This document shows positions 28,944 through 38,851 of a stretch of DNA of 64,000 nucleotides, piece after piece. The notes beneath the pieces are model-generated. The model was not told the DNA's origin. It ran no database searches and worked only from the letters and a program-made list of their open reading frames with translations. How positions within the stretch are numbered: the stretch's first letter is position 1; every line of letters starts with the position of its first letter. A program made the position numbers and the translations under genes. Source of the stretch: Enterovibrio coralii (lineage in GTDB: Bacteria; Pseudomonadota; Gammaproteobacteria; Enterobacterales; Vibrionaceae); the NCBI RefSeq assembly GCF_001559595.1, contig NZ_LNTY01000055.1, positions 179,656 to 243,655 on the forward strand. The letters run 5' to 3'.

Positions 28944-31792
28944 ATGGCGTTGCCCACGGAATTGGAAGCTGCGTGACACGCAGAATGGAACAGCTTGAAG
29001 AGCGACAGGCTGAAAACTTGGCGCAGTGGCAAGGCGAAGCGAGAGAGACCTTGTCCCGAACCCTTGCGCTAAGTGATTTTATCGCTGAGTCCATCATTCA
29101 CGATGAGACCTTGTTGCCTTGGTTGCTAGAACGCCAAGTGCCTAAGCTTCGTGCTCCGCATTACCGCAAAAAACTTAAAGCCATTTTGGACACCCAATCC
29201 GATGAAAATGGCTTGATGCGAGAATTGCGTCGATTCCGTCGCCGTGAAATGTCCTGGCTCGCTTGGCATGATTTCAACAACACGCTGACCTTGGATGACA
29301 GCCTGTCTCATATCTCCAAGTTGGCAGAAGCATGATCATGGAAGCGTATGGCTGGCTTTACACCAAATGCTGCGCGGAGTGGGGAACGCCTTGCGATGCT
29401 GAGGGGAATCCGCAGCCAATGTTGATCCTCGGTATGGGGAAATTAGGCGGTGGCGAGCTTAACTTCTCATCTGATATCGACCTTATCTTCACCTACCAGA
29501 GAACGGGGAAACGCAGGGCGCGCGCCGCAGTATTGCTAATGCGCAGTTCTTTACCCGTTTGGGACAACGTCTTATCAAAGCGTTAGACCAACAAACCTAT
29601 GACGGCTTCTGTTACCGCGTCGACATGCGTCTTCGTCCGTTCGGTGACAGTGGTCCTCTGGTCATGAGCTTTGCCGCGTTAGAAGATTACTACCAAGAGC
29701 AAGGGCGTGATTGGGAACGTTACGCCATGATCAAAGCGCGCGTGATGGGCAAAGAACAGTTTGCTTGTTACCAAACCTTGCGCCAGTTGCTGCGCCCTTT
29801 CGTATTCCGCCGCTATATCGACTTCAGTGCCATTCAATCGCTACGCCGTATGAAAGCCCTGATCCGAAGCGAAGCGCGTCGTCGAGGGGTGAACAACAAC
29901 ATCAAAATTGGTGCGGGCGGTATTCGAGAGATTGAGTTTATCGCCCAGTCTTTTCAGCTCATCCGTGGTGGGCGCGATCCGATCCTTCGAAAGCGCGGCC
30001 TTTTCATCACACTGGAAGCCATTCGCGAACTCGCCTTGTTGCCTGAAGCCGACGTGGATACTTTGGAAGCCTCGTATCGCTATTTGCGTCGCCTGGAGAA
30101 CTTGCTGCAGGCTATCGATGATAAGCAAACCCAAACGCTACCAGACACGCCAAGGGATCAATGGCGCTTGGCGGTTGCCATGGGCGAGGAAAACTGGGAA
30201 CAACTCATGGATACCCTTGGCCAGCACATGGCCGGCGTCCATGGCATCTTTGATGCTCTGATCGGTGATGAGGATGAAGGTGAAGACGAGCAGATCTCAC
30301 CAGACTTTCGAGTGATCTGGGATGCTGCGCGCGATCCTGAATTGGTCGAGAAGATCCTGTCCGATATGTCTGCACCGAATGCGGAAGACAATGCGAAAGC
30401 TTTGTTGAGGTTCAAAGAAGAGTTGGCGAAACGCACGCTGGGCCCTCGCGGCCGTGAAGTGATGAATCGCCTGATGCCAGTGCTTTTAAGCCACATAGTG
30501 TGTCGTGAAGATGGCAGTGTAGTGTTAGCGCGCATCATCAAGCTTTTGATGCGTATCGCGACAAGAACCACGTATCTTGAACTCTTGGATGAGCACCACG
30601 GTGCAATTGTGCAGTTGGTTCGCCTTTGCAGTGCGAGCCCGATGGTTGCGGATCAGCTAGCGAGCTATCCGATCCTGCTCGATGAGCTATTGGATCTGCA
30701 GCATCTCTATAACCCGACCCCGTTCGAAGAATACGGCAACGAGTTGTTTGAGTTTCTCGCGCGTATCCCAGAAGAGGATATGGAGCAACAGATGGAGATG
30801 ATCCGTCAATACAAGCAAACCCAGTTGCTGCGCATTGCGGCCGCAGACATCGCAGGCGTGTTGCCTGTGATGAAAGTGAGCGACCATCTGACGTATCTCG
30901 CGGAGGCCATTGTCGGCGCGGTCGTGAATCAGGCGTGGTATCAGATGGTGTCGAAATACGGTCAGCCATCTCACCTTGCTGGGCGCAATGGTCGCGGCTT
31001 CGGCGTGGTCGGTTATGGAAAGGTCGGCGGCATTGAGCTCGGCTACGGTTCTGACTTGGACGTGGTCTTTCTGCATGACTGCCCGGAAAACGTGTATACC
31101 GACGGGCCAAAAGAAATCGATGGTCGCCAGTTCTATCTGCGTTTGGCTCAGCGTATTGTCCATTTGTTCTCGACTCGCACTGCATCAGGTGTGCTTTATG
31201 AGATTGATACCCGTCTGCGTCCGTCCGGTGCGTCTGGCATGTTGGTGACCACGGTCGATGCCTTTGAAGATTATCAGAACAAGGAAGCGTGGACGTGGGA
31301 GCACCAAGCTTGGTGCGCGCACGAATGATCTACGGCGATGCCGCCTTGCAACAAGGCTTTGCCAAAGTACGCAAGTCGGTGCTGACCAAGGCGCGCGATG
31401 TTGACCAGCTAAGACAAGACGTGGCTGACATGCGCGTTAAAATGCGCGACCACCTCGGCAGTAAACAGGCAGATAAATTCCATATCAAACAAGATCCCGG
31501 CGGTATCACGGATATTGAATTCATCACCCAATATCTGGTGCTGGCTAACAGCCATGATGAGCCAGCTTTAACGCGTTGGAGTGATAACGTCAGGATCTTA
31601 GAAGACATGGCGCAAGCGGGCATTGTGAGTACACCGCAAGCGTTAGCGTTGCGCGATGCGTATGTGCTAATGCGCGATGAAATCCATCGTCTCAATCTGC
31701 TGGATGCATCCGTGGAAGTGGCGGACAGCGAGTTTACGGCGCAAAGAGACGTGGTGCGCGAGGCGTGGTCAATGTGGATGCAATCGAAGTAA
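28944..31792 (+). CDS. glnE: glutamine synthetase adenylyltransferase/deadenylase (four apparent bases missing)
   Basis: Controls glutamine synthetase by adenylylation under PII/GlnD signals. ATG 28944 starts MALPTELEAAW. Four printed breaks are repaired by one base each: G at 28975 (TGG ACA), G at 29330 (GAA GGC ATG), C at 29497 (TAC CCA GAG) and C at 31309 (GCC TTG). The result is 950 residues against 946 in E. coli. The removase half has GMGKLGGGELNFSSDIDLIF, the transferase half GYGKVGGIELGYGSDLDVVF, both with the G-G-x-E...D-x-D nucleotidyltransferase core. Four defects in one gene make it the worst hit in the window. Confidence 0.95.
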
Positions 31793-31810
31793 GCTCAAAC
31801 AGATAAACAC

Positions 31811-31837
31811 AAAAAAGGCGCATGATGCGCCTTTTTT
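31811..31837. terminator. terminator between glnE and lpxL
   Basis: AAAAAAGGCGCAT / ATGCGCCTTTTTT hairpin; converging genes. Confidence 0.9.
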
Positions 31838-31856
31838 CTTGTCTGCCAGGGAGCTA

Positions 31857-32786
31857 TCAATCATACAGTGATGGTTCGCCTTCAGGGCGGCTCTTGAAGC
31901 GGCGATGAAGCCACATGTATTGCTCTGGCGCGCGCATAATTGAACGTTCGACGAACTTATTGGTGTAGACCGCTGATGCTTCCGCATCATCGTAAGGGAA
32001 AGCTTCCATCGGTGGATCGAAGGTCAGCGTATAACCTGTGCCATCTCGGTCTCTCGTAAAGCTTGCAGAGCTGACGAGGCAATGACTTGCGTGAGCAAGA
32101 AGGTGAGTGCCAGTTGTGGTACAGGCTTTCTCTACCGCAAAGAAAGGTGCCCACGCATAACGGTGCCGACCGTAGTCATGGTCCGGTGCATACCAAACAA
32201 ACTCACCTTCACGAAGACGACGGATCATTTGCTTTACGTCACGTCGCTCGATGAGTGAGTTCTCTCGACCACGTCCTCGATATTGGAACCAATCGTACAC
32301 CGGGTTGGTGTTTGGGCGATAAACGCCATGGCCCGGAGTATGAAGGCCGAATGCACGACAGCCCAACTCCAGATTAAAAGAGTGAACGGCGGTAACCAAA
32401 ACACCTCTTCCTTCTGCTTTGAGCTTTTCAATTTGCTCGAATCCCACGTATTTGACGTGCTTTTTCACTCGCCATGCCGGCCAGAACCATGCCATGCAAG
32501 TTTCAAAAAAGGCGAGGCCCATGTGCTCAAAGTTTTCGCGCAGCAGTGTTTCACGCTCTGCTCCTGTCATTTCAGGGAAACATAGCTCTAGGTTACGCTT
32601 GGCTATTTTTTTGCGGCTTTTGAAAAACTTCATAATAAGAAGTCCCAACTTTTTGCCTAAAAAGCGTTGCGTGCGGTACGGCAACCAACTCAGAAGGAAC
32701 ATTAAGCCAATGCCGATCCAAGTATGGAGATACTTTGGATGCAGAAACGACCATTGAAACGTTGGTGCGTCAGATTTGCTACTCAT
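31857..32786 (-). CDS. lpxL: lipid A late acyltransferase, LpxL/LpxM family
   Basis: 309 residues. Inner-membrane enzyme adding a secondary acyl chain to Kdo2-lipid IVA. N-terminal membrane segment (TWIGIGLMFLLSWLPY), the family's HX4E catalytic motif in AVHSFNLELG, WYAPDHDYGR, CTTTGTHLLA and the C-terminal APEQYMWLHRRFKSRPEG. The C-terminus and motif spacing favour LpxL over LpxM, but the exact substrate is not certain. Divergent from hldE with a 301-base gap. Confidence 0.85.
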   Translation of the reverse strand: MSSKSDAPTFQWSFLHPKYLHTWIGIGLMFLLSWLPYRTQRFLGKKLGLLIMKFFKSRKKIAKRNLELCFPEMTGAERETLLRENFEHMGLAFFETCMAWFWPAWRVKKHVKYVGFEQIEKLKAEGRGVLVTAVHSFNLELGCRAFGLHTPGHGVYRPNTNPVYDWFQYRGRGRENSLIERRDVKQMIRRLREGEFVWYAPDHDYGRHRYAWAPFFAVEKACTTTGTHLLAHASHCLVSSASFTRDRDGTGYTLTFDPPMEAFPYDDAEASAVYTNKFVERSIMRAPEQYMWLHRRFKSRPEGEPSLYD

Positions 32787-33087
32787 GACAGTTCGGTATT
32801 TCCTATCAAATATGCGAGTAAATTAAGGGCGTTATTGTATACCGAAATGTGGCTGTTATGCATATTTCAGTGACGCCAGAGAGCCTAATGTCAATTGTTA
32901 GACAGGAAAGGTTCAGGAGCGAACCCGTACGGCTGTTGCTTTATTGTCTTTATGGTAATATCGCGAGCAATATTTTATGGGCAGTGCCGGAATCTTATTA
33001 TCGAAGACGGCACAGGCTTGCCCAACGCTTGAAAGATTAAAGCAAACGACATAGCAGGGGCGCAGACCCTTAGGCTTGGAGAATACG
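32787..33087. other. intergenic region between lpxL and hldE
   Basis: About 300 bases with divergent promoters expected. A short frame at 32849-33040 has no recognisable features and is not called. Confidence 0.4.
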
Positions 33088-34521
33088 ATGAAACTGACTT
33101 TGCCTGACTATCAGCTAGCGAATGTTCTGGTTGTTGGTGATGTAATGCTTGACCGCTACTGGTATGGCCCTACAGGTCGCATTTCACCGGAAGCACCGGT
33201 GCCAGTGGTACAAATCAATCAGACAGAAGAACGCCCAGGCGGCGCAGCTAACGTAGCAATGAACATCGCTGCGCTGGGTGGCAAGGCAAGACTTATTGGT
33301 TTGGTTGGTCAGGACGAACAAGCGAATGTCCTAAACGACAAACTGTGTTCACTGAAAGTGGATTGTGATTTCGTTGGTTTGGAAAACTTCCCAACCATCA
33401 CAAAGCTGCGTGTCATGAGCCGTAACCAACAGCTGATCCGTTTGGACTTTGAGGAAGGATTCCACAACGTGGATCCTCAGCCAATGTTGGACCGCATTGA
33501 AGCGGCCCTGCCAAACACAAAAGCGATGATCCTGTCGGATTACGCCAAAGGTGCACTGGTAAACGTTCAGCCAATGATCCAACTGGCACGCCAAGCAGGC
33601 GTTGCCACACTGGTTGACCCTAAAGGCACTGATTTTGAACGTTACCGCGGCGCGACGCTTCTGACACCGAACATGAGCGAGTTTGAAGCGGTTGTTGGCG
33701 CATGTCATTGCGAAGAAGACATCATCGAACGTGGTCTGGCTCTGATTGAGAAGTTCGAGTTTGAAGCACTGTTGGTTACGCGTAGCGAAAATGGTATGAC
33801 ACTGCTGCGCGCAGGCCAAGAGCCGCTGAACCTGCCTACGCTGGCAAAAGAAGTGTATGACGTAACAGGTGCAGGCGATACCGTGATTTCTGTTCTGGCA
33901 GCCTCTTTGGCGGCGGGTAAACCAATTGAAGATGCATGTGCGCTGGCAAATGCAGCGGCAGGCGTGGTTGTTGGCAAACTGGGCACCTCGACCTTGTCGA
34001 CGATCGAACTGACCGAAGCCGTTCACGGCAGCCATCAGTCAGGTTTCGGTGTAGTAACCGAAGAGCAACTGAAAGCGTCTGTTCAAATGGCGAAGGCACG
34101 CGGCGAGAAAGTCGTGATGACCAATGGCTGTTTTGACATTCTGCACGCTGGCCATGTGGCTTACTTGAATGAAGCCGCGAAGCTGGGTGACCGTCTGATT
34201 GTTGCGGTAAACACAGATGAATCTGTACGTGGTCTGAAAGGCCCTGGTCGTCCGGTAAACCCAACAGATCGTCGTATGGCGGTACTGGCAGGTCTGGGCG
34301 CGGTTGACTGGGTAGTGCCTTTCAACGAAGAAACCCCACAACGTTTGATCAGCGAAGTGCTGCCAAGCCTGTTGGTCAAAGGCGGTGACTACAAGCCTGA
34401 AGACATTGCTGGTGGCAAAGAAGTGATTGCAGCGGGCGGCGAAGTATTGGTTCTGAACTTCGAAGATGGTTGTTCAACCACAGAGATCATCAACTCGATT
34501 CTGAGCGGTCACAACAACTGA
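33088..34521 (+). CDS. hldE: bifunctional heptose kinase / adenylyltransferase
   Basis: 477 residues from ATG 33088 (GGAG upstream; KLTLPDYQLANVLVVGD matches the family start). Makes ADP-heptose for the LPS inner core. N-terminal PfkB-type kinase: GDVMLDRYWYG, GGAANVAMNIAALGG, DVTGAGDTV. C-terminal cytidylyltransferase-like domain: MTNGCFDILHAGHVAYL and GPGRPVNPTDRR. Intact. Confidence 0.98.
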   Translation: MKLTLPDYQLANVLVVGDVMLDRYWYGPTGRISPEAPVPVVQINQTEERPGGAANVAMNIAALGGKARLIGLVGQDEQANVLNDKLCSLKVDCDFVGLENFPTITKLRVMSRNQQLIRLDFEEGFHNVDPQPMLDRIEAALPNTKAMILSDYAKGALVNVQPMIQLARQAGVATLVDPKGTDFERYRGATLLTPNMSEFEAVVGACHCEEDIIERGLALIEKFEFEALLVTRSENGMTLLRAGQEPLNLPTLAKEVYDVTGAGDTVISVLAASLAAGKPIEDACALANAAAGVVVGKLGTSTLSTIELTEAVHGSHQSGFGVVTEEQLKASVQMAKARGEKVVMTNGCFDILHAGHVAYLNEAAKLGDRLIVAVNTDESVRGLKGPGRPVNPTDRRMAVLAGLGAVDWVVPFNEETPQRLISEVLPSLLVKGGDYKPEDIAGGKEVIAAGGEVLVLNFEDGCSTTEIINSILSGHNN

Positions 34522-34540
34522 TTGCATCAGATGAAAGATA

Positions 34541-34569
34541 TAAAAAAGGCACCGAAAGGTGCCTTTTTT
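34541..34569. terminator. terminator between hldE and tolC
   Basis: AAAAAAGGCACC, GAAA loop, GGTGCCTTTTTT; converging genes. Confidence 0.9.
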
Positions 34570-34602
34570 ATTTGGAGTGTCATCTAAGTTTTGCGAGTGC
34601 GA

Positions 34603-35922
34603 TTACTTAGGTGCAACCAGACCGTTGTTGATATCAACCAGATCTTGCTCGCTCAACGTACCTACCGCTTGGCGCAGTTGCAGTACGTTTAAGATGTAAT
34701 CGTAACGTGCGTCAGACAGGTTACGGTTCGCATCGTACAGACCACGGGTCGCATCCAGTACGTCAACGATGGTACGTGTACCTACTTCAAAGCCCGCTTC
34801 GGTTGCTTCCAGTGCTGAGCGCTGAGAAACCACTGTTTGCTCATAAGCTTTCAGTGCACCGATGCTTGCATTGATGTTGTTGTAGAACGCACGGACATCT
34901 TTCACTGTGGTGCGGTAAGTGCCTTCCAGCTCTTCAGACGCCGCAACATAGTTGTATTGTGCTTGTTCTACGCCAGCATCAATTGCGCCACCTTGGTAAA
35001 GCGGCATAGAGAAGTTGATGCCACCCGTAAACTGGTTGTTAGTCGTGTCAGTGTTGCGTGTTTTGTTGTCTTGATCTGTGTAGCCGTAACCTGCGTTCAG
35101 CGTCAGCGATGGCAGGTGACCTGCTTGTGCCAAAGAAATACGCTCTTTAGCCGCATCACGGGTAATGCGTTGCGCCAGCAGCGTCAGGTTTTCTTGCTCA
35201 GCCTTTTTCACCAGCTCATCAACCACTTGCTCAGGACGGCTAGCAGAGAAGGACTTGGTGTTCAGCTCGAACAGATCGGCATGGCTTTGACCTGTGATTT
35301 CGCGAAGTTCCTCGTAGCTGTTCGCCACTGAGTTTTCAGACAGGATTTCTTGAGCCAGAACAGAGTCATACTGCGCTTGGGCATCATACACATCAGTGAT
35401 GGCAGACAGACCCACTTCGAAACGTTGTTTGGTTTGTTCTAGCTGACGGCCTACAGCCGCTTTCTCTGCACGAACAAAGACCAAATCGTCTGCTGCTCTC
35501 AGTACGTTAAAGTACGCTTGAGACACGCGCAGGATCAGGGCTTGTTGTTGTGCTGCGTATGCTGCATCTGCTTGACGCGCTGTGATTTCAGCGATGTCCA
35601 GATTGATCCAGCTATTTTGGTTGAATAGCTGCTGACTTACGTCAACGCCCGCAGACAGGGTATTCGTGTCAAAAGGACCTGACGTGCTTTCTTCGCTGTT
35701 ACGTGCGATGTTGTAACCCGCGGTCAGGTTGATTTGTGGCAATGTCGTACCGCGGTTCACGCCAACTTGCGCGAATGCTGCATCACGTGTCGCAGCAGAT
35801 TGCAGAAGCGTTGGATCGCTTTGTTTTGCTTGCTCATATACTTGTAGCAGATCGTCTGCACTTGCAAACGGAGCAGCGGTGCCTAGCGCAACCCCGATAA
35901 AGATGGGAAGCAATTTCTTCAT
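34603..35922 (-). CDS. tolC: outer membrane channel TolC
   Basis: 439 residues. Signal peptide MKKLLPIFIGVALGTAAPFASA, then the two structural repeats of the TolC trimer subunit (LLQVYEQAKQSDPTLLQSAA; INLTAGYNIARN; NAGYGYTDQDNKT; VGTRTIVDVLDATRGLYDA). Outer-membrane exit duct for multidrug pumps and type I secretion. Divergent from nudF. Confidence 0.96.
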   Translation of the reverse strand: MKKLLPIFIGVALGTAAPFASADDLLQVYEQAKQSDPTLLQSAATRDAAFAQVGVNRGTTLPQINLTAGYNIARNSEESTSGPFDTNTLSAGVDVSQQLFNQNSWINLDIAEITARQADAAYAAQQQALILRVSQAYFNVLRAADDLVFVRAEKAAVGRQLEQTKQRFEVGLSAITDVYDAQAQYDSVLAQEILSENSVANSYEELREITGQSHADLFELNTKSFSASRPEQVVDELVKKAEQENLTLLAQRITRDAAKERISLAQAGHLPSLTLNAGYGYTDQDNKTRNTDTTNNQFTGGINFSMPLYQGGAIDAGVEQAQYNYVAASEELEGTYRTTVKDVRAFYNNINASIGALKAYEQTVVSQRSALEATEAGFEVGTRTIVDVLDATRGLYDANRNLSDARYDYILNVLQLRQAVGTLSEQDLVDINNGLVAPK

Positions 35923-36224
35923 AGTAGGTAGTCCCTGAACTTGTCGTATTCTAATAAATTGCTGGTATACCCAAATTACCTGAACTCTGCATCTTCAGGT
36001 TGCTTGGGTATAGAGGTATCCGACTCTAGTGTAAACCAAGCTAGCTTACTTGAAACTGACAATGTGATGGTTTCTTGAGAAAAAGTGATTGTAAAACCAT
36101 CAACGCAATAAATATATTCAAATAATTCTGCAATCCATACCAAAAAAGTAAAGGTTTTAGATTGCAGTCGCTTGCGCAACGCCTCTATCATTTGCCTCCA
36201 TCCTTCAAGGTAGGGGAAGCTTTC
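35923..36224. other. divergent intergenic region between tolC and nudF
   Basis: About 300 bases. Short inverted segments around 35960-36010 (CCCAAATTACCTGAA and TTCAGGTTGCTTGGG) could fold into a hairpin in the tolC leader or act as a regulator site; nothing firmer is visible. Confidence 0.35.
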
Positions 36225-36854
36225 GTGCCACAGACCACACAGTTTGACCAATTTGGAACGGGTGACGTTGAGATTGAAACGACCGACGTTGTCTATAATG
36301 GTTACTTTAAGATGGTAAAGTATCGCTTCCGTCATCGACTGTTCGCCGGTGGTTGGAGTGACGTGATTGATCGAGAGCTTTTCGAACGTGGTCATGCAGT
36401 TGCAATGCTGCCGTATGATCCGAAAACGGATGAAGTGGTTCTCGTTGAACAAATCCGTGTTGGCGCGATGGTGGCGAGTGACTCTCCTTGGCAACTGGAG
36501 ATAGTGGCTGGCATCATCGATAAAGATGAAACACCCGATGAAGTCGCGATTCGCGAGACTGAAGAAGAAGCAGGATTGCACGTGCAGTCACTGATTCCGA
36601 TGACGAGCTATCTATCAAGTTCTGGTGGATGTTCAGAACGCATTCATCTGTATCTTGGTATGGTGGATGCGTCAGGTGCGAAAGGTGTTCACGGGCTCCC
36701 TGAAGAAGGTGAAGATATTCTGGTGCATGTGGTTGAAAGATCACGTGCAATGGAGTGGGTAGCGAATGGTAAGATTGAAAACGCTGCCTCAATTATCGCA
36801 TTGCAATGGCTGACATTGAATCGAGATAAACTCGACGCGCTGTCAGGAGAGTAG
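36225..36854 (+). CDS. nudF: ADP-ribose pyrophosphatase
   Basis: 209 residues from GTG 36225, chosen because GGGGAAG lies six bases upstream; the frame stays open back to 36162. Nudix hydrolase of ADP-ribose: GIIDKDETPDEVAIRETEEE fits G-x5-E-x7-R-E-U-x-E-E. Head of the conserved nudF-yqiB-cpdA-yqiA-parE run. Confidence 0.95.
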   Translation: MPQTTQFDQFGTGDVEIETTDVVYNGYFKMVKYRFRHRLFAGGWSDVIDRELFERGHAVAMLPYDPKTDEVVLVEQIRVGAMVASDSPWQLEIVAGIIDKDETPDEVAIRETEEEAGLHVQSLIPMTSYLSSSGGCSERIHLYLGMVDASGAKGVHGLPEEGEDILVHVVERSRAMEWVANGKIENAASIIALQWLTLNRDKLDALSGE

Positions 36855-36869
36855 TTCACAGGACGTTGT

Positions 36870-37298
36870 ATGTTGAGACGAGAGTATCAGGTTGATTTAA
36901 GTGCCCTGATGCGAATGTATGAAACAAATTACGCCAAGTTGGTAAGACTGATGCCGCGTCAAGATGACGTTGGCGAGTTCTGTGTATACGAAATCCAAGG
37001 GCAAGAGTTTCAACTCGATGTTGTTGAATCCACGCGATACACCACACTGATTGATATTTGGCAGCGAGGTGAGGTGCCAAGTTATTTGCGACCGAGGCTG
37101 ACAGTTCGACTGTATCACGATGCACGAGTCGCTGAAGTGTGTACCAGCCAGCAGATTTCCCGAATTCAGCCGCGTTATGATTACCCGAATCCGCGCATGC
37201 ACCAGCGCGATGAAAAGCGTCAGGTAAATGCTTTTCTCTCGGATTGGCTGGCGCTGTGCCTGAAAAACGGTATAACAAAGCACAACATAATTTATTAA
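36870..37298 (+). CDS. yqiB: DUF1249 family protein YqiB
   Basis: 142 residues, usual family length. Recognised from YQVDLSALMRMYETNYAKL, RLTVRLYHDARVAEVC and YPNPRMHQRDEKRQVNAFL. Function unknown; always seen between nudF and cpdA in related genomes. Confidence 0.93.
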   Translation: MLRREYQVDLSALMRMYETNYAKLVRLMPRQDDVGEFCVYEIQGQEFQLDVVESTRYTTLIDIWQRGEVPSYLRPRLTVRLYHDARVAEVCTSQQISRIQPRYDYPNPRMHQRDEKRQVNAFLSDWLALCLKNGITKHNIIY

Positions 37299-37348
37299 TA
37301 TTCGCGTTTGAGTAATAACGCTAGTTTAAGATCAGGGTTTTCAAGACG

Positions 37349-38173
37349 TTGCGGATTTGCCATCTACCAAAACAACACAACCAGACCGTTAGGTTGTTGC
37401 AGATTACAGATACACACCTCTTTGCTGATCATGCCGGAAGCTTACTCGGCGTGAACACTTGTGCGAGCTTTAACGCCGTTGTTAATGAAATAGTCAAAGA
37501 AGGCGTAGACTTCGATGCGATCATTGCCACGGGTGACCTCTCTCAAGACCACACCGCTGAATCTTATCAGCGTTTTGTCGACGGCATCGCCCGTTGGAGC
37601 CAGCCTTGCTACTGGTTGCCAGGCAACCATGACTACCAGCAAGAAATGAAAAAAGTGTTGGAGCAATCGACACTTGAGCGTTGCGAACACGTGCTGGTGG
37701 GTGAACACTGGCAACTGATTATGCTAGATAGTCAGGTGCCAGGTGTACCACACGGCCGATTATCAGGCGAGCAATTAGCCTTGCTAGAAAACACCCTGCG
37801 CGATAACCCAGAGCGACATACGCTTATCCTTCTTCATCACCACCCATTGCCAGCGGGCAGTGCGTGGCTTGACCAACACAAATTGCACAACCAAGACGAG
37901 TTTTGGGCGGTTGTCGCTAAATACGACACGGTAAAAGGTGTGGTGTGCGGTCATATTCACCAAGCTTTGGATACGCAGCATCAAGAACGCCGCGTGATGG
38001 CCGCACCTTCAACGTGCATCCAATTCCAACCAAATTCTGACGACTTCGCGTTAGATCTGACGAACCCAGGATGGCGTGAAATTGCTTTGCACGCAGACGG
38101 TACAATTTCGACCACTGTTGGTCGATTGAAAGGAAATGAATTCCAGCCAGATATGACCTCATCTGGGTACTAA
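37349..38173 (+). CDS. cpdA: 3',5'-cyclic-AMP phosphodiesterase
   Basis: Up to 274 residues. Metallophosphoesterase: QITDTHLFA, TGDLSQDH, LPGNHDYQ, LHHHPLP, VCGHIHQA give the two-metal site. Degrades cAMP and so lowers CRP activity. The start is uncertain: the frame opens with TTG 37349 and has no upstream ATG, and a neighbouring frame (LPSTKTTQPDR before a TAG) looks like a more natural N-terminus. An indel near 37385 is possible, though a single missing base does not repair it. Confidence 0.93.
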   Translation: MRICHLPKQHNQTVRLLQITDTHLFADHAGSLLGVNTCASFNAVVNEIVKEGVDFDAIIATGDLSQDHTAESYQRFVDGIARWSQPCYWLPGNHDYQQEMKKVLEQSTLERCEHVLVGEHWQLIMLDSQVPGVPHGRLSGEQLALLENTLRDNPERHTLILLHHHPLPAGSAWLDQHKLHNQDEFWAVVAKYDTVKGVVCGHIHQALDTQHQERRVMAAPSTCIQFQPNSDDFALDLTNPGWREIALHADGTISTTVGRLKGNEFQPDMTSSGY

Positions 38174-38175
38174 AC

Positions 38176-38754
38176 ATGCCACCGTTACTGATTTATATTC
38201 ACGGGTTTAACAGCTCGCCATTGTCCGCAAAAGCCCAGCAGATGCGGGATTGGTGCGAAACGCACCGTCCTGACATAAAGCTGGAAGTTCCCCGTCTCGC
38301 CTGTTACCCTGCCGACGCTGCCAATCAGCTAAAAGCATTGGTAGGTGCGTATCAGGGTGACTATCGTATCGGTTTGGTAGGTAGTTCGTTAGGCGGATAT
38401 TTGTCGACGTGGCTCAATGCGCAGTTTGGTTTCCCTGCCGTGTTGGTAAACCCTGCGGTGAAACCCTATGAGCTTCTTGTTGATTATTTAGGCCCTCAGG
38501 AGAATCCTTACACTGGGGAGCAATACACGCTAGGCGTTCAGCATATGGACGAGCTAAAAGCGTTAGATACCGAATCGATCCTGCATCCCGACACGATTTG
38601 GTTGTTGCAACAAGAAGGCGATGAAGTGCTCGACTATCGTCAGGCCGTTGCCAAGTATCAGGGATGCAAGCAAACAGTAGAAGCGGGAGGCGATCACGCT
38701 TTTGTTGGCTTCGACAGATACCCCGCTGAAATCATCCAATTCCTAGGACTGTGA
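38176..38754 (+). CDS. yqiA: YqiA-family alpha/beta-fold esterase
   Basis: 192 residues. Serine hydrolase of the UPF0227-like family: IYIHGFNSSPLSAKA (oxyanion turn), nucleophile elbow GSSLGGYLS, catalytic His in GGDHAFVGF. Two bases after cpdA, so co-translated. Natural substrate unknown. Confidence 0.95.
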   Translation: MPPLLIYIHGFNSSPLSAKAQQMRDWCETHRPDIKLEVPRLACYPADAANQLKALVGAYQGDYRIGLVGSSLGGYLSTWLNAQFGFPAVLVNPAVKPYELLVDYLGPQENPYTGEQYTLGVQHMDELKALDTESILHPDTIWLLQQEGDEVLDYRQAVAKYQGCKQTVEAGGDHAFVGFDRYPAEIIQFLGL

Positions 38755-38851
38755 GGGTAACTCACAGAATAACCTCGTCAGCACTGTCTTTATTTGACAA
38801 GCTGGCGGGGCATCACAGACCATGTGACAAACTTTAGAAAACCATTCATCT

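Noticed and set aside
32849..33040. 63-residue frame upstream of hldE
   Set aside because: No recognisable motif, no clear ribosome site, lies in a divergent promoter region.
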